From Cinnamomum chago (taxonomy: Eukaryota; Streptophyta; Magnoliopsida; Laurales; Lauraceae): 64,000 nt of DNA. This document shows positions 33,186-46,417 of this stretch, in pieces; positions within the stretch are counted from its first letter, which is position 1; each line of letters opens with the position of its first letter. The DNA is taken from NCBI GenBank assembly GCA_038049695.1, contig CP142453.1:14884001-14948000 (forward strand), given 5' to 3'. Made by a program: the position numbers and the translations under genes. The notes beneath the pieces are model-generated. The model was not told where the DNA came from. It saw nothing but the letters and a program-made list of their open reading frames with translations, and ran no database searches.

Positions 33186-34389
33186 CCATCCGGATAAGCA
33201 TTCAAATTATTCTCATCTATGTGAAAGTGACCCTTCGTAGAAACGACTTAAATAAAGAGCCACCCACATTCTAGGGTCGACAGTTGATTAAGGCTGCTAT
33301 TGCGGGCCTTGTTGGCCTTGCCTACATGGGACCAGTCTTGGTTTGTTGGGCAGACCTTTAAGCCGGTAGGTCAGGGGCTAGGCACAAAGGGTTAAGCCTT
33401 CTCTTTCATTAAAGGGCTGGGCCGGCCCTCTTATTGGGAACCCTTTAGACCATTTCCGCAGCCCTTTGAATCAACTATAATCTTCTCTACTTAGTGCACA
33501 AACAGGAAGAGGTGACGTACCTAGAATTTGACTCCGGCTACCACTACTGCTGCTGCTGTTGTTATAACTATTAGTACTATCGTAGATTATTAGGACCTTG
33601 TCCACACACTATACTGTGTACATCACAAAGCCCATAAATCCATTAACACCATAGAATTTGTGTCCTTAAAATGACGCTGGGGCAGCTAAGGTTCGTGCCA
33701 GAATTTGAGCAGGAGGTATCTGCTAGTAGCATTTAAGAATAATGCGTAAGATAGAGTAGCATTGCAGCATAAATTAAAAAAGAGTAGCATTGCAGCATAA
33801 ATTAGGACTAGACAACTAGGCTTTTGCAAAACTCAGCCTCCTTGGACGAGCCCATCTTGCATGAGTCCTCTTAAAGCCCCTGACCCACAAGAGAACCATT
33901 CAGAAGCATAATAAGTTTCGGTAGAGAGTGGCTCTTTAGCCTTTGGTTTTAACAAGTTTGCAACTTTAAAATTGCAGTCTGGTAGTCCCTAATTTTTTTA
34001 TTTTTTTTTTCAATGAAGGAATTTGCAGAATCTATAGTAATTTATTTTCAAGAGTTAAAATGAAATGCTTAAATCATTGATTGGATTGATATTGAGGTCA
34101 CCCCTAATGCATGTACTGAAATTATATTTATGCATTCCCCTCTTGATTCTCATCCACCTGAGTGGCCCACAATTAATGATAAATGTATACACCATACTGT
34201 TTGGACTTTTATATATATATATATATATATAATCCATTTCATTTGCTGACCACATTGAAAAACTACTAATTTTAGGATTGACACATTTGAGTTGATTTTC
34301 TATACAAAAAAGGCCACATTTATTGAAAATTTTGATGCTGTAATTTAAAATCTTGAAATAGTAAAAAATAAAATATTCGTGTATAATTA
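33186..34389. other. Non-coding DNA
   Basis: No gene. Contains a repeated block at about 33750-33800 (GAGTAGCATTGCAGCATAAA twice) and a (TA)n run near 34209-34231. Confidence 0.45.
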
Positions 34390-34407
34390 AGTTTAACACT
34401 TCTAATT

Positions 34408-34560
34408 TTATTTTATTTTGCTATCGGAAGAAAGTGTTAGCACTAATGGGCTCAACCTTCGATTCCTGAAGAAGGGGGAACCAGAGGTCAATACCAAGAC
34501 CTCTAACTCCAGAAGAGTGAGGAACCGTGGTTCTGACCACTCGGCTAACCCCTTGGAATT
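34408..34560 (-). mobile_element. tRNA-derived SINE with 18-bp target duplication
   Basis: Read on the minus strand: CCAAGGGGTTAGCCGAGTGG head, ACCACGGTTCCTCA, then a tail AAAATAAAATAAA. Flanked by the perfect duplication AGTTTAACACTTCTAATT at 34390-34407 and 34561-34578, so the insertion is recent enough to keep its boundaries. Confidence 0.9.
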
Positions 34561-34578
34561 AGTTTAACACTTCTAATT

Positions 34579-35758
34579 AATACATTCATTCTATAAAGTA
34601 ATGCAGCTGAACATAAAAATAAAAAAGATTTACAACTAGCGAAAAAAGAATTTACAAATTTTTGTTCTTGAAAAATAAGTAGAAAATTTACTTATATTAT
34701 TAGGAATTTTACAGAATTTATGTTCTTTTAAAACAGCATATTATAGTAGTGCAAGGATCGAAAGTCGCAAAAAAAATCAAGCAATGCGACCCTGAAAATG
34801 CAAATTTTAGGACTTCTAACTTTTTGACCATTTTAAAATCACAATGATATCTTTGATGTGCCTATTCTTATGCCAATATGGCTGTATGTATCAATTTCTT
34901 GAAAATTCTGTAAAGAGAGTGATATCCTTATTAAATCCATGACATAGCAGAGCGAAATAAAACCTAACCTAATCCAATGAATGAACCAATACCCTACCCT
35001 CCTAACGTTGCCCTATTTCAACCACCTTACACGTTTCCATTGTAGGTGAGAAATCTTGATTTGAAGTTTAGGTCTGTTTGTTTACAGGAGGGGTGGTAAA
35101 AATAAAGCGGTTGAATTAAGAAGGAAAGAAAGAAAAAGGGAATAAATGTAAGGGAATAAAATGACAAAAAATGTTTTCTCAAAAGTCACTAAATGACAAA
35201 ATGAGATGAATACTTTCTCATCTTTTAGTGCTTTTACTCTTAACTCGATCCCTCTTGTTTCTCTCTCTTTTGATTTGATTCTTAATTTGATTTTATTTTA
35301 CCTCTCATGCAAACTTATAAGCCCTAAACAAGTCAAATATCAGTTGACCTCCCTAATTGACTTTTTTTTCTTCACAAACAAGGGGTTCATTTTCTTCCAT
35401 TGTGCATCAACTTATTCCAACCACGGTTGAAATTAAATCTAGGATTTTCTTGAGAGGGATTAGTAATCATCGACTGATAATCTCAACAATTGCTTAGCAG
35501 CACTTCCTTTGCCATTAACAATGATGATGAAAAAGAGAGAGATATTATTTTTCCACAAGTCAGATATCAATTATATTTCATTAGGAGGGGGGAATAAAGA
35601 CCCCAATAAATAAATAAAAAAGTTGCATCAACATAAACACCTTTCTATAAATCGTCTATAAAAGAGGATTCCCACTGAAGTCATTTCTCATTAATATAAT
35701 GGTAGTTCTCACTTGGCTGCACAAGTTCAAACTTTGGGTACACCGCCTATTTTTGTGT
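34579..35758. other. Non-coding DNA
   Basis: AT-rich; no gene or repeat recognised. Confidence 0.45.
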
Positions 35759-35905
35759 GTGCGGGCTCACTTTCCACTTGTATGTGAGCTTTCTTCCCCC
35801 ATGTGCGGCCTCCTTTCCCATGTGAGTGGGTTGTCTTACCGTATGTGCGGGCTCATTTCCCATGTGAGTGAGTTGTCTTCCTGTATGTGCGAGTTATCTC
35901 TTGGA
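35759..35905 (+). repeat. Minisatellite, about 43-bp unit, 3-4 copies
   Basis: Copies start TGCGG/TGCGA at 35760, 35803, 35846 and 35888 and contain CTCMTTTCCCATGTGAGTG-like and TTGTCTT blocks. The Cys-rich open frame through it (MCGL..SHVS) is the translated repeat. Confidence 0.8.
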
Positions 35906-36449
35906 TTTCCTCAGCCCCCTTTGGGGGGCACTGTAAATCTTATTGCCATTATCATGTACATTGGACCTAATCCTAACACAAATTTGGTTTGAATCTTATT
36001 TGCAAACCTCTGTGCCCATACCTGTCCTATTTAAATATTTATTAATGAAATATTATATATTAGAACTACTTAAAATAATAGGAGTGGAAGATAATATATC
36101 AAAGTCAATCTATCCTACCAACGTCGAAAGCAGGGGTAGTATCACACATATTAAATTATCATAGGTTGGGCCAGGTGAGAAGTGGGGCAGTATACTATAG
36201 GGTAGGTTTAGCTCATTTCGTTACCACGACGACCATTTACAAATTGCAATTGATGTTGCCAAGGACAGGGACCAAGTGGATATCTTTTAATAGAAATCAA
36301 GAGTTTTTTTGGAGTCATTTCAACATCATTGAAGGTAAGTGTTTTTTTTCTTTAAAAATGACTATTTCCCCGGGCTGCCTCCCCCATGTACTAGGTAAGT
36401 AAGGCTTTTATACGTCTAAGTGACCTCAAAGAGAGAAAGAGTTCAAAAT

Positions 36450-36512
36450 CACAAACTACAGTTCTCTTGGGCCGTGGTCCTGACCAATTACGCTACCCAT
36501 CAAGGGATAGTA
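36450..36512 (-). mobile_element. Truncated SINE head
   Basis: On the minus strand CCCTTGATGGGTAGCGTAAT and TTGGTCAGGACCACGG resemble the heads of the SINEs at 9015 and 34408. The 3' part is missing. Confidence 0.45.
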
Positions 36513-37839
36513 AAAATGAATTTTAGTAAAAACAAGAAGCACAAGGGCCCTTTTAAGGTTAGGTAAAAATATAAGGACATTCCTAAAAATAACAAAAGAA
36601 GAAAAAGTTCTTCTGTGACATTTCTCATTAACCCCCTCCCTCCCAGGATAAGATAGTAAATGTCTTTTCTCTTCTTTTTTTTTTTTTTTTTTTTTTCAGG
36701 GAGGAGGCTAGTGAGAAATGTCTTTTCAGATAATCAAAGAAGATAAGTACAAATCTCTTCCTTTCCTTCCTTCGTGATTGACTGGAAAAATAAAAAGATT
36801 TACCAAAAAATAAATACCTCTTCCCTACGAAAAAGTGCCAACCTTGGGAAATCAATGCACATGACCTATGGCAAACAAGGGAGGGACTTATCAGAACCTA
36901 GATGGGCTATTTTGGAGATTATTTTTGTGATGTTGGGCATAGCCTTGGAACGTTTCATGCACTACATGTGGGGGATCCTATAAAAGTAAATTTTGGAGGT
37001 ATATATCATTTGTAAGGTGACTTTCATTTTGAGCAGTTTGAATTATCAATAGGAAGGCCCATATGGCACACAGTACCATTCCTCCCACCCACAGAAGTCT
37101 CGTGGGAGACACTAAAGGTGGTAGGGTGGTGTTTAACAACTTATTGGTTTCTACATTATTGAGGATATCATGGTAAGATTCACTACGAAATATAATCATG
37201 TATTGTATCATATGTAGGGTAATCTTGAGTATATTAAGATATGTAAGGCAAACAGGACCAGCCCCATATTGTATCTTCATTTTTGGGTCGTACCAGCCTA
37301 ACAAAGCCAGCTTGTCCCATCCTTTCCTCCCTATACAAATCCAATCAAAGCCAAGATAATATAATTTCGGTAAAAGTGGCAAACAAAAGAAACAAACAAA
37401 CTTCCACTACCTTCCAATCAACAAGCCAATATCTATATATATACACCGAAGAATCTACAACATACAATGCATACACCACATGCACCAAAAACATCAATTT
37501 CATATATAGTAGCAACAATATATTTTTCAATACAAGCAAGTGATATAAAACAAGAATCCAATGTCAACAGCGCACAAAAATCTTTCAACCCTAGTTTCAA
37601 TTTTCACTATGATTATTGAATAAAGATACTATACTTTGTTTAATAAAACCATACAAATCCAAACATTATAATAATAAGAACTATAATGTTATTAATTTAT
37701 CCTTTTTTTTTTTTTCTCTGTTCATCTTCTGTATGGTTCCTATGGGAGGGACTGAAACATGGCTCAAATGATCATCAACAAAGTACCCCACATCAAGACA
37801 AGACAATTTGAGCTGGGAATCTTCCAATGAAGGTGAAGC
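36513..37839. other. Non-coding DNA, including the 3' region of the cysteine-rich gene
   Basis: Poly-T run near 36676-36697. The last 100-200 bases are probably 3' UTR. No other gene seen. Confidence 0.4.
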
Positions 37840-38311
37840 TCACATGGCACAGGAGGTGCAGTTGCAGGTCTTGGGCACAAAGGCGCAGGTGCCGAAGGGC
37901 TTGTCCGGCAGCTGGCAGTCGATGCCGAAGCAGCAGGGCATGTTGGCACAGTTGCTGGGATCATTAGCAGCACAGCACTTGCAGAGAAGGCAAAGCTGGA
38001 ATGGAGCTAATCTTCTCCGGCCAACGTTGCCGATGTCGTTGCCGGGGTACTGGGTCAGCTCAACGGGTCGGAACTTGATCATTGCCTGCTCGCCGGATGT
38101 GGAATTGGTCACACATGATCCTATTCCTGCATGTTGGCATGTTAGTGTTGGATTGGTGTAGATTGATGAATTGTTTTTATTGGTAGAAACATGAAGTTAG
38201 TAGGATCTGAAGAGGGGGTTTTTTCCTTGACTTACCTATGGATGAAGAGAAGGTGAGAAGGATGACAAGAAGTTGAATTCGGGTATGAGAGATGGTGAAC
38301 TTGCTGCCCAT
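37840..38311 (-). CDS. Small secreted cysteine-rich protein (DUF7866-like), two exons
   Basis: Predicted secreted protein of 120 residues. Exon 1 is 38311-38236 and exon 2 is 38126-37840. The 109-bp intron has donor ATAG|GTAAG and acceptor CATGCAG, and the phase-1 junction gives a Gly codon. Residues 1 to about 26 form a signal peptide: basic start MGSKFTISHTR, then the hydrophobic run IQLLVILLTF. The mature part carries 13 cysteines: a dense centre (RRLAPFQLCLLCKCCA, CCFGIDC) and a C-terminal CAFVPKTCNCTSC. The RRLAPFQLC...CKCC and CAFVPKTCNCTSC motifs match a conserved plant family that I recall as DUF7866 and that is often mislabelled 'ubiquitin carboxyl-terminal hydrolase'; I see no hydrolase motif. 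The family name is from memory and less certain than the gene model. An odd cysteine number could leave one free thiol or allow dimers. Function unknown. Confidence 0.85.
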
Positions 38312-38328
38312 GGTAGGAGAGTGGATGA

Positions 38329-38353
38329 AAGAGAGAGAGAGAGAGAGAGAGAG
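38329..38353 (+). repeat. (GA)n microsatellite upstream of the cysteine-rich gene
   Basis: About 12 GA units lie 18 bases before the start codon. They read as a CT repeat in the probable 5' leader of the minus-strand gene. Confidence 0.85.
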
Positions 38354-39298
38354 GAATGAACTTTTCTCTATTTCTCTTGATAAACAGTACCTTGTGAAGG
38401 ATAGATACTTCCTTGCTTTTTTTTGTGGAAAGGAGGCAATTGAAGGCACTCTAAATTGGAAAAATATCAAGAGTGCCATTTCTTTTATGGGGGAAAAGAT
38501 GTCCTTTGGAATCCACTGAGGCACTGACACTTTCTTTCGATATACAGTTTTTCTTTTTTGGAATTCACAGACTGGCTGGCGGATTGTGGATGTGGGTCAC
38601 TTGGTATCCAGTAGGGGCTACAAATGGGCTAGCCAGGTCAATCCATTTTCTTTGGACTGGGTTTTGGTGAGGTTCTATGGCCTCTGCAACAGGAAAAAGT
38701 CTATCTCACATGATATTACATGGGCAGAGTTTGGGCCTAGGTCAAATTAGATGGTCTAATCACTTCCAAGTGTTGGGCCTAAATTTTGTTTTTTGGCTCG
38801 TGGGCTTGATCCAGATCTAAAGATTACATCAAACTATTAATGGTTTAATGAATAGCAAATAATTATGACAAATGCCTATAAATAGTGATAAGAAATTAAA
38901 GATAAGATTATGACAACTGGCATAAGATGGAGATTGGGTCCCCCAGTCCCCTCCATGTTGTTAATGTGATTGCCAGTAAGTATTTCTTTCCTTCCTTAGC
39001 TATTATATTTGTTTTGTTTTATTTTATTTTTATTATTGCGCTTTGATTTACAAAAGAATCTACACCATGTCCTAAACCAGCTGAGCAATAACAGCTGTCA
39101 GCAAGACTAGTAGTCTAGTACTTGCTATATTAAACAGATGATGGAATAGGTCTAGTTTTGATCATGTCCATATTATATACGCTCAAATCCAAAGTCAAGT
39201 TTTGAATAGGTAGCCACCAAATCCATGGATGGAGGGAGGGGGAGTTGAGTGTGGGCAATTGCCCCCACTCACATTTTCTTTTTCATCTTTCATCAACA
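38354..39298. other. Upstream region of the cysteine-rich gene and intergenic DNA
   Basis: No convincing TATA box identified. The sequence near 39260-39290 has a GGGCAATTGCCCCC palindrome like the one near 52530-52545. Confidence 0.4.
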
Positions 39299-39313
39299 AG
39301 AGAAAATGATAGA

Positions 39314-39493
39314 TAACCCCAAGGGGTAGCTTAGTTGGCCTAGGACCACGGTTTGCTCCCGGAGGTTGTGGGTTCGAAACTCCGCTACCACACTAGGGCT
39401 ACAAGGGATTTACCCGGCTTCCCTCTGGGCCCGGAGGGATTAGTCCAGCCCAAAGGGTTGGGAACCCTCTGACAGCAAAAAAAAAAAAAAAAA
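39314..39493 (+). mobile_element. tRNA-derived SINE with 15-bp target duplication
   Basis: CCAAGGGGTAGCTTAGTTGG head, B box GGTTCGAAACTCC, the same 3' body as the 31135 copy, and a poly-A tail of about 18. Flanked by AGAGAAAATGATAGA (39299-39313) and AGAGAAAATGATGGA (39494-39508), one mismatch. Confidence 0.9.
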
Positions 39494-39508
39494 AGAGAAA
39501 ATGATGGA

Positions 39509-40972
39509 GTGAATTTAAAAGTTTTTATTTTATGCCCTTTTGGTCCTCCTCAACTTTCTCTAGTCTTTGAAAACTTTAGAAAGTAACAAGGGTATTCTTG
39601 TCTTAATAAGGGCATTATTGACCTTTACATTTCCTAAAAGATAGAATCTTATGGTTTTATTTCTCTGGGCAATGTCATTCTCATCCATCCAAATGTCTCA
39701 TTTCACATCCAACTATGTTTAGAGTATTTAATGAAGCTCTTCAGCGGAGCCCACTTAATAAAATTAAATAGGCTCGGCATACTTTGGACTCTTCTATCAT
39801 GTATTTTTTTTCTTTTTTAACTACCTCTACTGTGCATATGGCATTGATGGATATTGCAACCACCATAGCTCTTGATTTAACAACCTTAGAGTTAACACTA
39901 TTTTAATAATAATTTATCTCCGTTTTTTTATGAGATCCAATCCAATACTGGGTAAAGGATTGATGAGCATCAAAATTTAGCATGGTGCCAAATCAAGGTG
40001 GGGATATAAGTGTTGAAGGGGATAAATTGATCAAAGGTTGGCCCGTGTAGGCCCCATAGAGTTGGACTTTACGTGTGATCTACTTGCAAAAGAAAGTTTT
40101 TCTTCAAATGAATCTTATGTAGATAATAAGGGAAGGGGTCATTTTTATTTTCACTTTTTTGAATGGTTTAGATTTTTCATGAGTGCCCGACTAACATTAT
40201 TGGTCCTTCAACTTTGCCCCCACTAGAAGAAAACCCTGGCTCCATTCCAGAGTCCAAACCCATACCCAATTTTGGTAAAAGTTACTGATCTGAATCCGTA
40301 GACCGTAGTACATGCATGTGGAATCAGGAACTCGTGGACCCAAACCTAGGCCAAAAAAATTGTGGGTCCACCTAGTGAACCCACTGGATTCAAATGTACA
40401 ACCCATGCCTAAAAATAGGGTATTTATTGTAAGTGGGGTGTTTGCAGAAAACTTACTCAACCTTCAGTCCTCTTAACAATGTTTTGATCGAGCAGATATT
40501 CCTTGCAAAGGCTCTAAAATGCAGGTCTCGTAATGATTATTCATTGAACCATATAGAGAAAATTCTGTAGTTCTTTATTAAGTTGATCTTTGGTTTATAA
40601 CAGTGTGGCCTTTGATTTGGTCCTTGGGCTGAACATGGGCTGCTCCAATATGGAATGGACCCTATCCAAGTTTAGTCCTTAATCAGTGCACCAGATTAGA
40701 TATCAAGGCCCTTGTCAGACAGTACAGTGTGACCGTGAGGACTCTCGTATTTGGTAAATACTATTATAGTCCAATATCCGAATGCCCTGGTCTGATTCTC
40801 CTGCTCAAAAGAGTTTTTGAGCCAAAGGAATGGAATTCTACAGTGGGAGTTTGTAATTCACCCTGATTAGAGTCGCTGTAATTCAATCTTTTTGGCGAAC
40901 CTCTTGTGATTACATCATTGGGTGGGTTCCTAGTGTTAGGGAGAGAGAGTTCGCATATAAAACCTTATTCGC
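39509..40972. other. Non-coding DNA
   Basis: No gene or intact element recognised. Confidence 0.45.
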
Positions 40973-40973
40973 T

Positions 40974-41195
40974 TTTTTTTTTTTAACCGAATCAAGGTGG
41001 TGTGGGAGTGGACTCATGTGAGACCCGGTCATGGGAGATGACACCCGCTCTCGAGAGAAACCTATGCACACAAGGAGATAACGAATGCTTTTGAGACGAG
41101 AGAAACTTGCTCGCATGGGGGTAGAAATGCAAAGATTGAACCCTGGTCAATTGGGTGACAAATAAAATATCCAATCAACTGGACTATCCTAGGTT
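40974..41195 (-). mobile_element. tRNA-derived SINE, second family
   Basis: On the minus strand: GGATAGTCCAGTTGATTGG (A-box region), CAGGGTTCAATC (B box), a body with CTCGAGAGCGGG, and a poly-A tail (40974-40984 on the plus strand as T). A possible short duplication TTCGCTT flanks it. Confidence 0.65.
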
Positions 41196-41442
41196 CGCTT
41201 GATTGGCTTTCATTGGTGGTTAAAAAGGAATTTTGAGAATGTGAAAAAAGTAGATGGGTATCTTTATAAATACCTTTTATAGAGCCATGATTTTATTATT
41301 GCTAGAATATATCTATATATATAAGCTTATACTATTTTCTTTGCTAGAAAAAAGTAGATGACAATTGCCACAGTTTCATTGTAGAGAGAGAGAGAAAAAA
41401 AAAAGTAGATAACAATTGCCACAGTTTCATTGTAGTTTCATT

Positions 41443-41500
<58 letters not shown>
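41443..41500. repeat. (GA)n microsatellite
   Basis: About 29 GA units. A 44-bp flanking block (AGTAGATRACAATTGCCACA...) is duplicated just upstream (41350 and 41404). Confidence 0.9.
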
Positions 41501-41505
<5 letters not shown>

Positions 41506-42229
41506 CGACTGTCTAGATAGTTTAGTTAAGGGAAAACGAAGCCCATCATATGGAACTTATGGAAGAGTTAGGGCTCGTTATTTACCTCTTTCTTTCAAAC
41601 CACTTAAAGAACTGATATCTCCAAAAGTTATCCTCTATAAGGTGGGAAGTCTTGAATTCTCCTCAAGGCTTCAACGTCCAAAAAATTTTAAGGGAATTGG
41701 AATTTGAAATTTTCAAAGGATAACAGTGACTATTCAATTGGCTAAAACTCAAAATTCTATATAAAATTAACACGGGATTTTAAAATGCAGAAGAGACAAC
41801 TGTCACGTCATTGTGCAAATCCCCAACATTACAAACTCCCATCAAAATTCCTACCAAACAAACAGGGTGCCTCTATGTGACTTGGAAATGTAAAAGCAAA
41901 AACATTTTACTGTTTGTTGTTGGTGACATAGCTAGAGAAAAAAAAAAGAACATTATTGAATTGGCGCTTTACTTTTCCAAAAAAAGCCAGAACAAGGACT
42001 CTACTGTCCGAGAAAAAAGTTGAGTTAGTATATTGGGAATCTACATTTCAAGAAACTGTCCAAACAAACCCTCACAATATAAATTAGATTATTATATATA
42101 TATATATATGAGCAAGGCTATCCTAAATTCGAATTTAGAAAGCTCATATTTGTGGGGTCCACCTTTGGTCCATCTAAATTGACTAAATGTTAGTCCGAGT
42201 ACATGCAATAGTATTTCAGAATTCAGGAA

Positions 42230-42900
42230 ACAATTCCTCACAAACAACAGCAAAACAGAACTGCAGAATGTAAATTTACAAATAAAAATCACTTACTGTT
42301 TGTAGGCAGAAAAACAGTACTCTGCTGTTAGAGTTACGAATCTCAGAAATTTGCAGAAGAAGAATGATCAAGGCTAGTGTTTGACAATATGTCCTTAAGA
42401 CAGAATTCGCCGCCGCAATGGTGCTCACGAGCTTAAACAACGTTTGTCTCCCAGGATACAATGATCAGTCTCACAGCAGTTGCAGAAACTGTGTGACAGG
42501 CGAACCAGTAGTGCAACAGACTCTCTCTAGACACAGATGATGACTTGAAAATGCAATGCAGCAGCAGTGATTGAATGATCAAAAGTAATGGACAAGATGC
42601 ATATAAATAGCTTGTAACATGGTGGGGTTGCATCTGTTGAGAACAGTGACTGTTCAGATGAACAGATGCACACCTTCTTTGGACTAGGGACACACCCTTT
42701 CATATACGAAAGGGCACACACCTCTTGGAAATTATAAATGGGTAGTGGGTCGAGCCAGGCCCAACTCGCGAGTGAAGCCCAAGCCAGGCCCGGGGCGGCG
42801 CGCGCGTGTGGTGGTGACCCTACCTTGTTCTAGGTCCTTCCTCCCCCACAAAAGTGGGGTACCCCTTGGGGCTCATCTTATACTACCAAGGTAAGTATAT
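42230..42900. mobile_element. Possible LTR fragment
   Basis: Contains a strong TATA-like GCATATAAATAGC (42598-42610) about 120 bp before a GC-rich segment (42760-42810), a layout seen in plant copia LTRs. No terminal TG/CA pair or target duplication was pinned down, and there is no coding domain. Low certainty. Confidence 0.25.
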
Positions 42901-45900
42901 TTATACCCAATGAATGTTTTGCTCCCAAGCAATGTGGAAAGTAAATTCACCACTTCTTTTTGTTTTCATGTTTAACATGTTCAAGTAGTAATGTTTATGA
43001 GGCAATTTCTCATTCACTCCTAAATGAATTAGAGCAACTCAATACATGTTCATAATCTACTCATAGAATATATTACATTCCCATGTATTCCCACCCAAAA
43101 TGATAAGTGGGTCTCACTTAGTTTTTGGCTAAAAATTGACAAAAAAACTAACGTGACTCTTAGCCATTTTTCCAACACTAAACACATGACCCCCTAAATA
43201 TATATTAAAGTAAAAAATCAAAGTAAAAATAAATAAGAAGAAAGAAGACGCAAAATTATCCAAGAGCAGTGGCATGAAAGAAGTTTCCTTGAAAAGCAAG
43301 GCATGTTGTCATTTGAACAATTGAACCCGATTGTACCTTCTCTTTTTCAACTTGTCTGATAGTTATCATCGTTTTTCTTTTTTACAATATCTTTTTGTTG
43401 GAAAGATTAGTGTTTGGCAGTCCCCTACCAGAAAGTCAGAAACCAATATTCTTCTTCTTCTCTTTCCTTATTTATCCTTTCTTCCTTCGTTCTCTAGCGC
43501 AAGTGGGTTAGTAGGTGTAGACCACTAAGAGGAATATTCAACCACACACAATCTATAGTAGCCCCATTGTGATTGTGGTTGAAAAGGAATCTCTTCTCTT
43601 CACACTGCCATTTACACTAGAAGCAGGATAGAATCTCTTGCTACATTCATTCTATCTTCATGGAGAACTTCAGATTAATGTTTTACATTACTTTGTAAAA
43701 TCTCCATAGTTTATAAGATCATATTTTTAGCATTTCATATATATATATATATATATATAAATGTTTTTATTTAATTCTACGGCCTTTTCGCATTAATAAC
43801 GAGAGAGAAAAAAAAAACTAATAAATTTAGCAGTGTTCCCTTTTTTATTTCTTTTTTCTTTTTGCTACATTGCGCCGAACAATAAAAGTTGCAAGGTTAC
43901 ATACTGACTTAAGGATCAATCCATGGCTATTCCTCTTAAGTAGATGTGCCTACACGATAAGTGTGCTGGCATTTTATCCTAGTTATTATTAATCAATATG
44001 GTTTGATTCCTGCGGGCCGATAAGTGGACCAAGGATTTTTATTTGAGGAGGCAAACCAAATAGGTAGCTAGATTTTGTAGGCAGAGCCAGGATTTTTATA
44101 TGCATCCTGGGGTACCCAAAATTAGCACTACAAGTAGAGATTGATCCATTGCTGCTTTAGTGGAACGAAGTTGTCATACCGCGAAAATCTTAACCCAAAG
44201 GGTTAAGAACTACTATCACTCCTTTCTTTTTTTGCAATGATCTAAATTTCACTCCAATAAGAGTAATGTCCCACAATTAGATTGATTAAAGTATATAATT
44301 TTGCTCTTTTTTATTTTGAATTTTAATTATATTTTTAGCTAGCAATCAATCTTACCATTACCTAGGCTTAGATTGAAGTGAAATTTGGATCATAGCTTAA
44401 TGAAGTTGGAACAGTGGATTTATACGGTTTGAAATTCAAATATGGGACGCTGCTGATTGACATCACATAAATTGTCTGAAGCCATGCCTGAGAGGGAATT
44501 GGAGCCGACACGCGACAACTGTTATAACGCATGGCTACAGTTGGGACCCACATGGCTTCCTTTGCCTTGGTGTCACTTATAAAATGGTCGGGTCAGCTGG
44601 GCCCACATCTCCTTTGAACCACACACATTGGCTTTTATCTTTAATAATTTTGGGCTAGAGCCAGGGAATTCCTTATCCACGTCGAGTCTTTAGTCTTTAC
44701 TCTCTATAGGCAGCTATCATTCTAATTAATAATAGAGAAGGTGGTCCACGGGATGATATAGTGTTTTAAAAAGACCTTGGTCGTATGTAAAGTGGACACA
44801 AACAAGAACCTCAATGATCATTAGTGGCAGGATTCTTGATTAGCGGCTGATCCGCAAGAGACTTAGGATTTGTTTATGCAAAGAGCGGATTCTGGCTTTA
44901 CGGATTCCTTTTTCAAACCAAAATCATTTTCATGGAGGAAAACTAGTTCATTCTTTTTTTCTTTTCCACAAAGATAATTTGTCACACTAATTAATGAAAT
45001 AGTAAACTACACAGGCGATTTTCCTCCATCGAAGAATCCTCTTGTCACATAAATATACCCTTAACCTTAATAATGGTTTCAAGTGGTTACGAGTGTTTCA
45101 TAAGCACCTCTCCTTTTATTTTTATTGGCTTGAGAGGAGAATGGTTTGTTTCATTTATATATGTAAATGTTGCACGTGCTTAATATTTATGTATATAAAC
45201 TGAAAATGGTGTGTAAATGAGATAATGCTTAAATAAGAAATTTTGCACCCGAATCATTTTAAATGGAGCTAGTGTAAAGAACCTCTGCGACAAATTTGGA
45301 TATCAAATCTTTTTTTTTTTTTTTTCAGCTTGTGCGAGCCTCAAGTTTTTAATCCACTCATTAAACCGCAAACCATTTAGTTTCATGCCTTGAGCCTTCA
45401 TACATTTTGAAATATCTGAAAATCTTACATATGTAATCCAAACCATTAAACGTTTACTCAAGTTAAAATGGTGTGGTGCTTCAATAAAAAAATATTATTC
45501 TGTGATTAACACGCGTAAATTTTGGATATGCAAAATTCATATGCATGAATCCTATTTTCATATCCCACGTGTACGAGACAAACGACCCCATAAGGACGCC
45601 TTAGTGGCTTTTGAATTTTCTTTTACTAACAAGACTGAGCAAGCCTTCACCTTGAAAACCTACCACAGGTCAAAGCTTTAAAATTCAAAAACATGCATAT
45701 GCCTTTCCAACACCTTTCCTGACGTTGACCCAAGTGGAGCCAGGGGCCACTGAGATGGTCAAATCATAGTTAGATTCAGAGCTTAACCAGTGCTCAAAGA
45801 CAGGGCCTTAATCTATAATAGGGTAATGGGAAGAAGAACATTCACTATCAAGAGGGCAGAATATTTGATAAATCCTCCAACTCTTCATCATTCAGTTTCA

Positions 45901-46417
45901 ACCCATTTGCGTTGCTTCAAAATTCTAGGAGACAATTCCATGCAAACAAACGAGCTCTAAAGTAAATATAGAATGTTTAGAACTGAAATTAATTAAGAGT
46001 TTGTTAATGTTTCTTGATTATAGTGGAAACAAACATTAATTATAACTTCGCTCTATGACAAATGTTCACCCTCCCCTCAAGACTTCCCTAGTATTTAAGA
46101 TTAAAATAGACAATTAGCATACACAAATAACACCCAACCTCCATGCCCTCTCACCCACCAAAGAAGATTTGGTTAGTTCATGAACAATCCCTATCTCTCA
46201 AACCACTGAGGCATTGGATCAGTCAAATGCACTTAAACGACAATGGCATGTAGATGCTGTAGAAATTACCAAAACCCCAATTTGACAAGCACATTGTGCA
46301 CATCAACTTCATCAAACATAAGGTTCTAAATCCATCCAATTGCATACATTTCTATCACTTGAAATCATTAAAAACAAGCACAAGGAACAGGGGGAGCAAG
46401 CATTGGCAATAATCTGC
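42901..46417. other. Non-coding DNA, including the PBL8 3' region
   Basis: AT-rich with (TA)n at 43739-43760. No gene recognised. The part next to 46417 is presumably PBL8 3' UTR. Confidence 0.45.

Noticed and set aside
35699..35992. Cys/Ser-rich repeat protein
   Set aside because: The repeat in the protein is exactly the 43-bp minisatellite; no homologue recognised.
42230..42900. Complete copia retrotransposon
   Set aside because: There is only a TATA-like motif and a GC-rich segment; no paired LTR or coding domain was found, so it is kept only as a low-confidence fragment.
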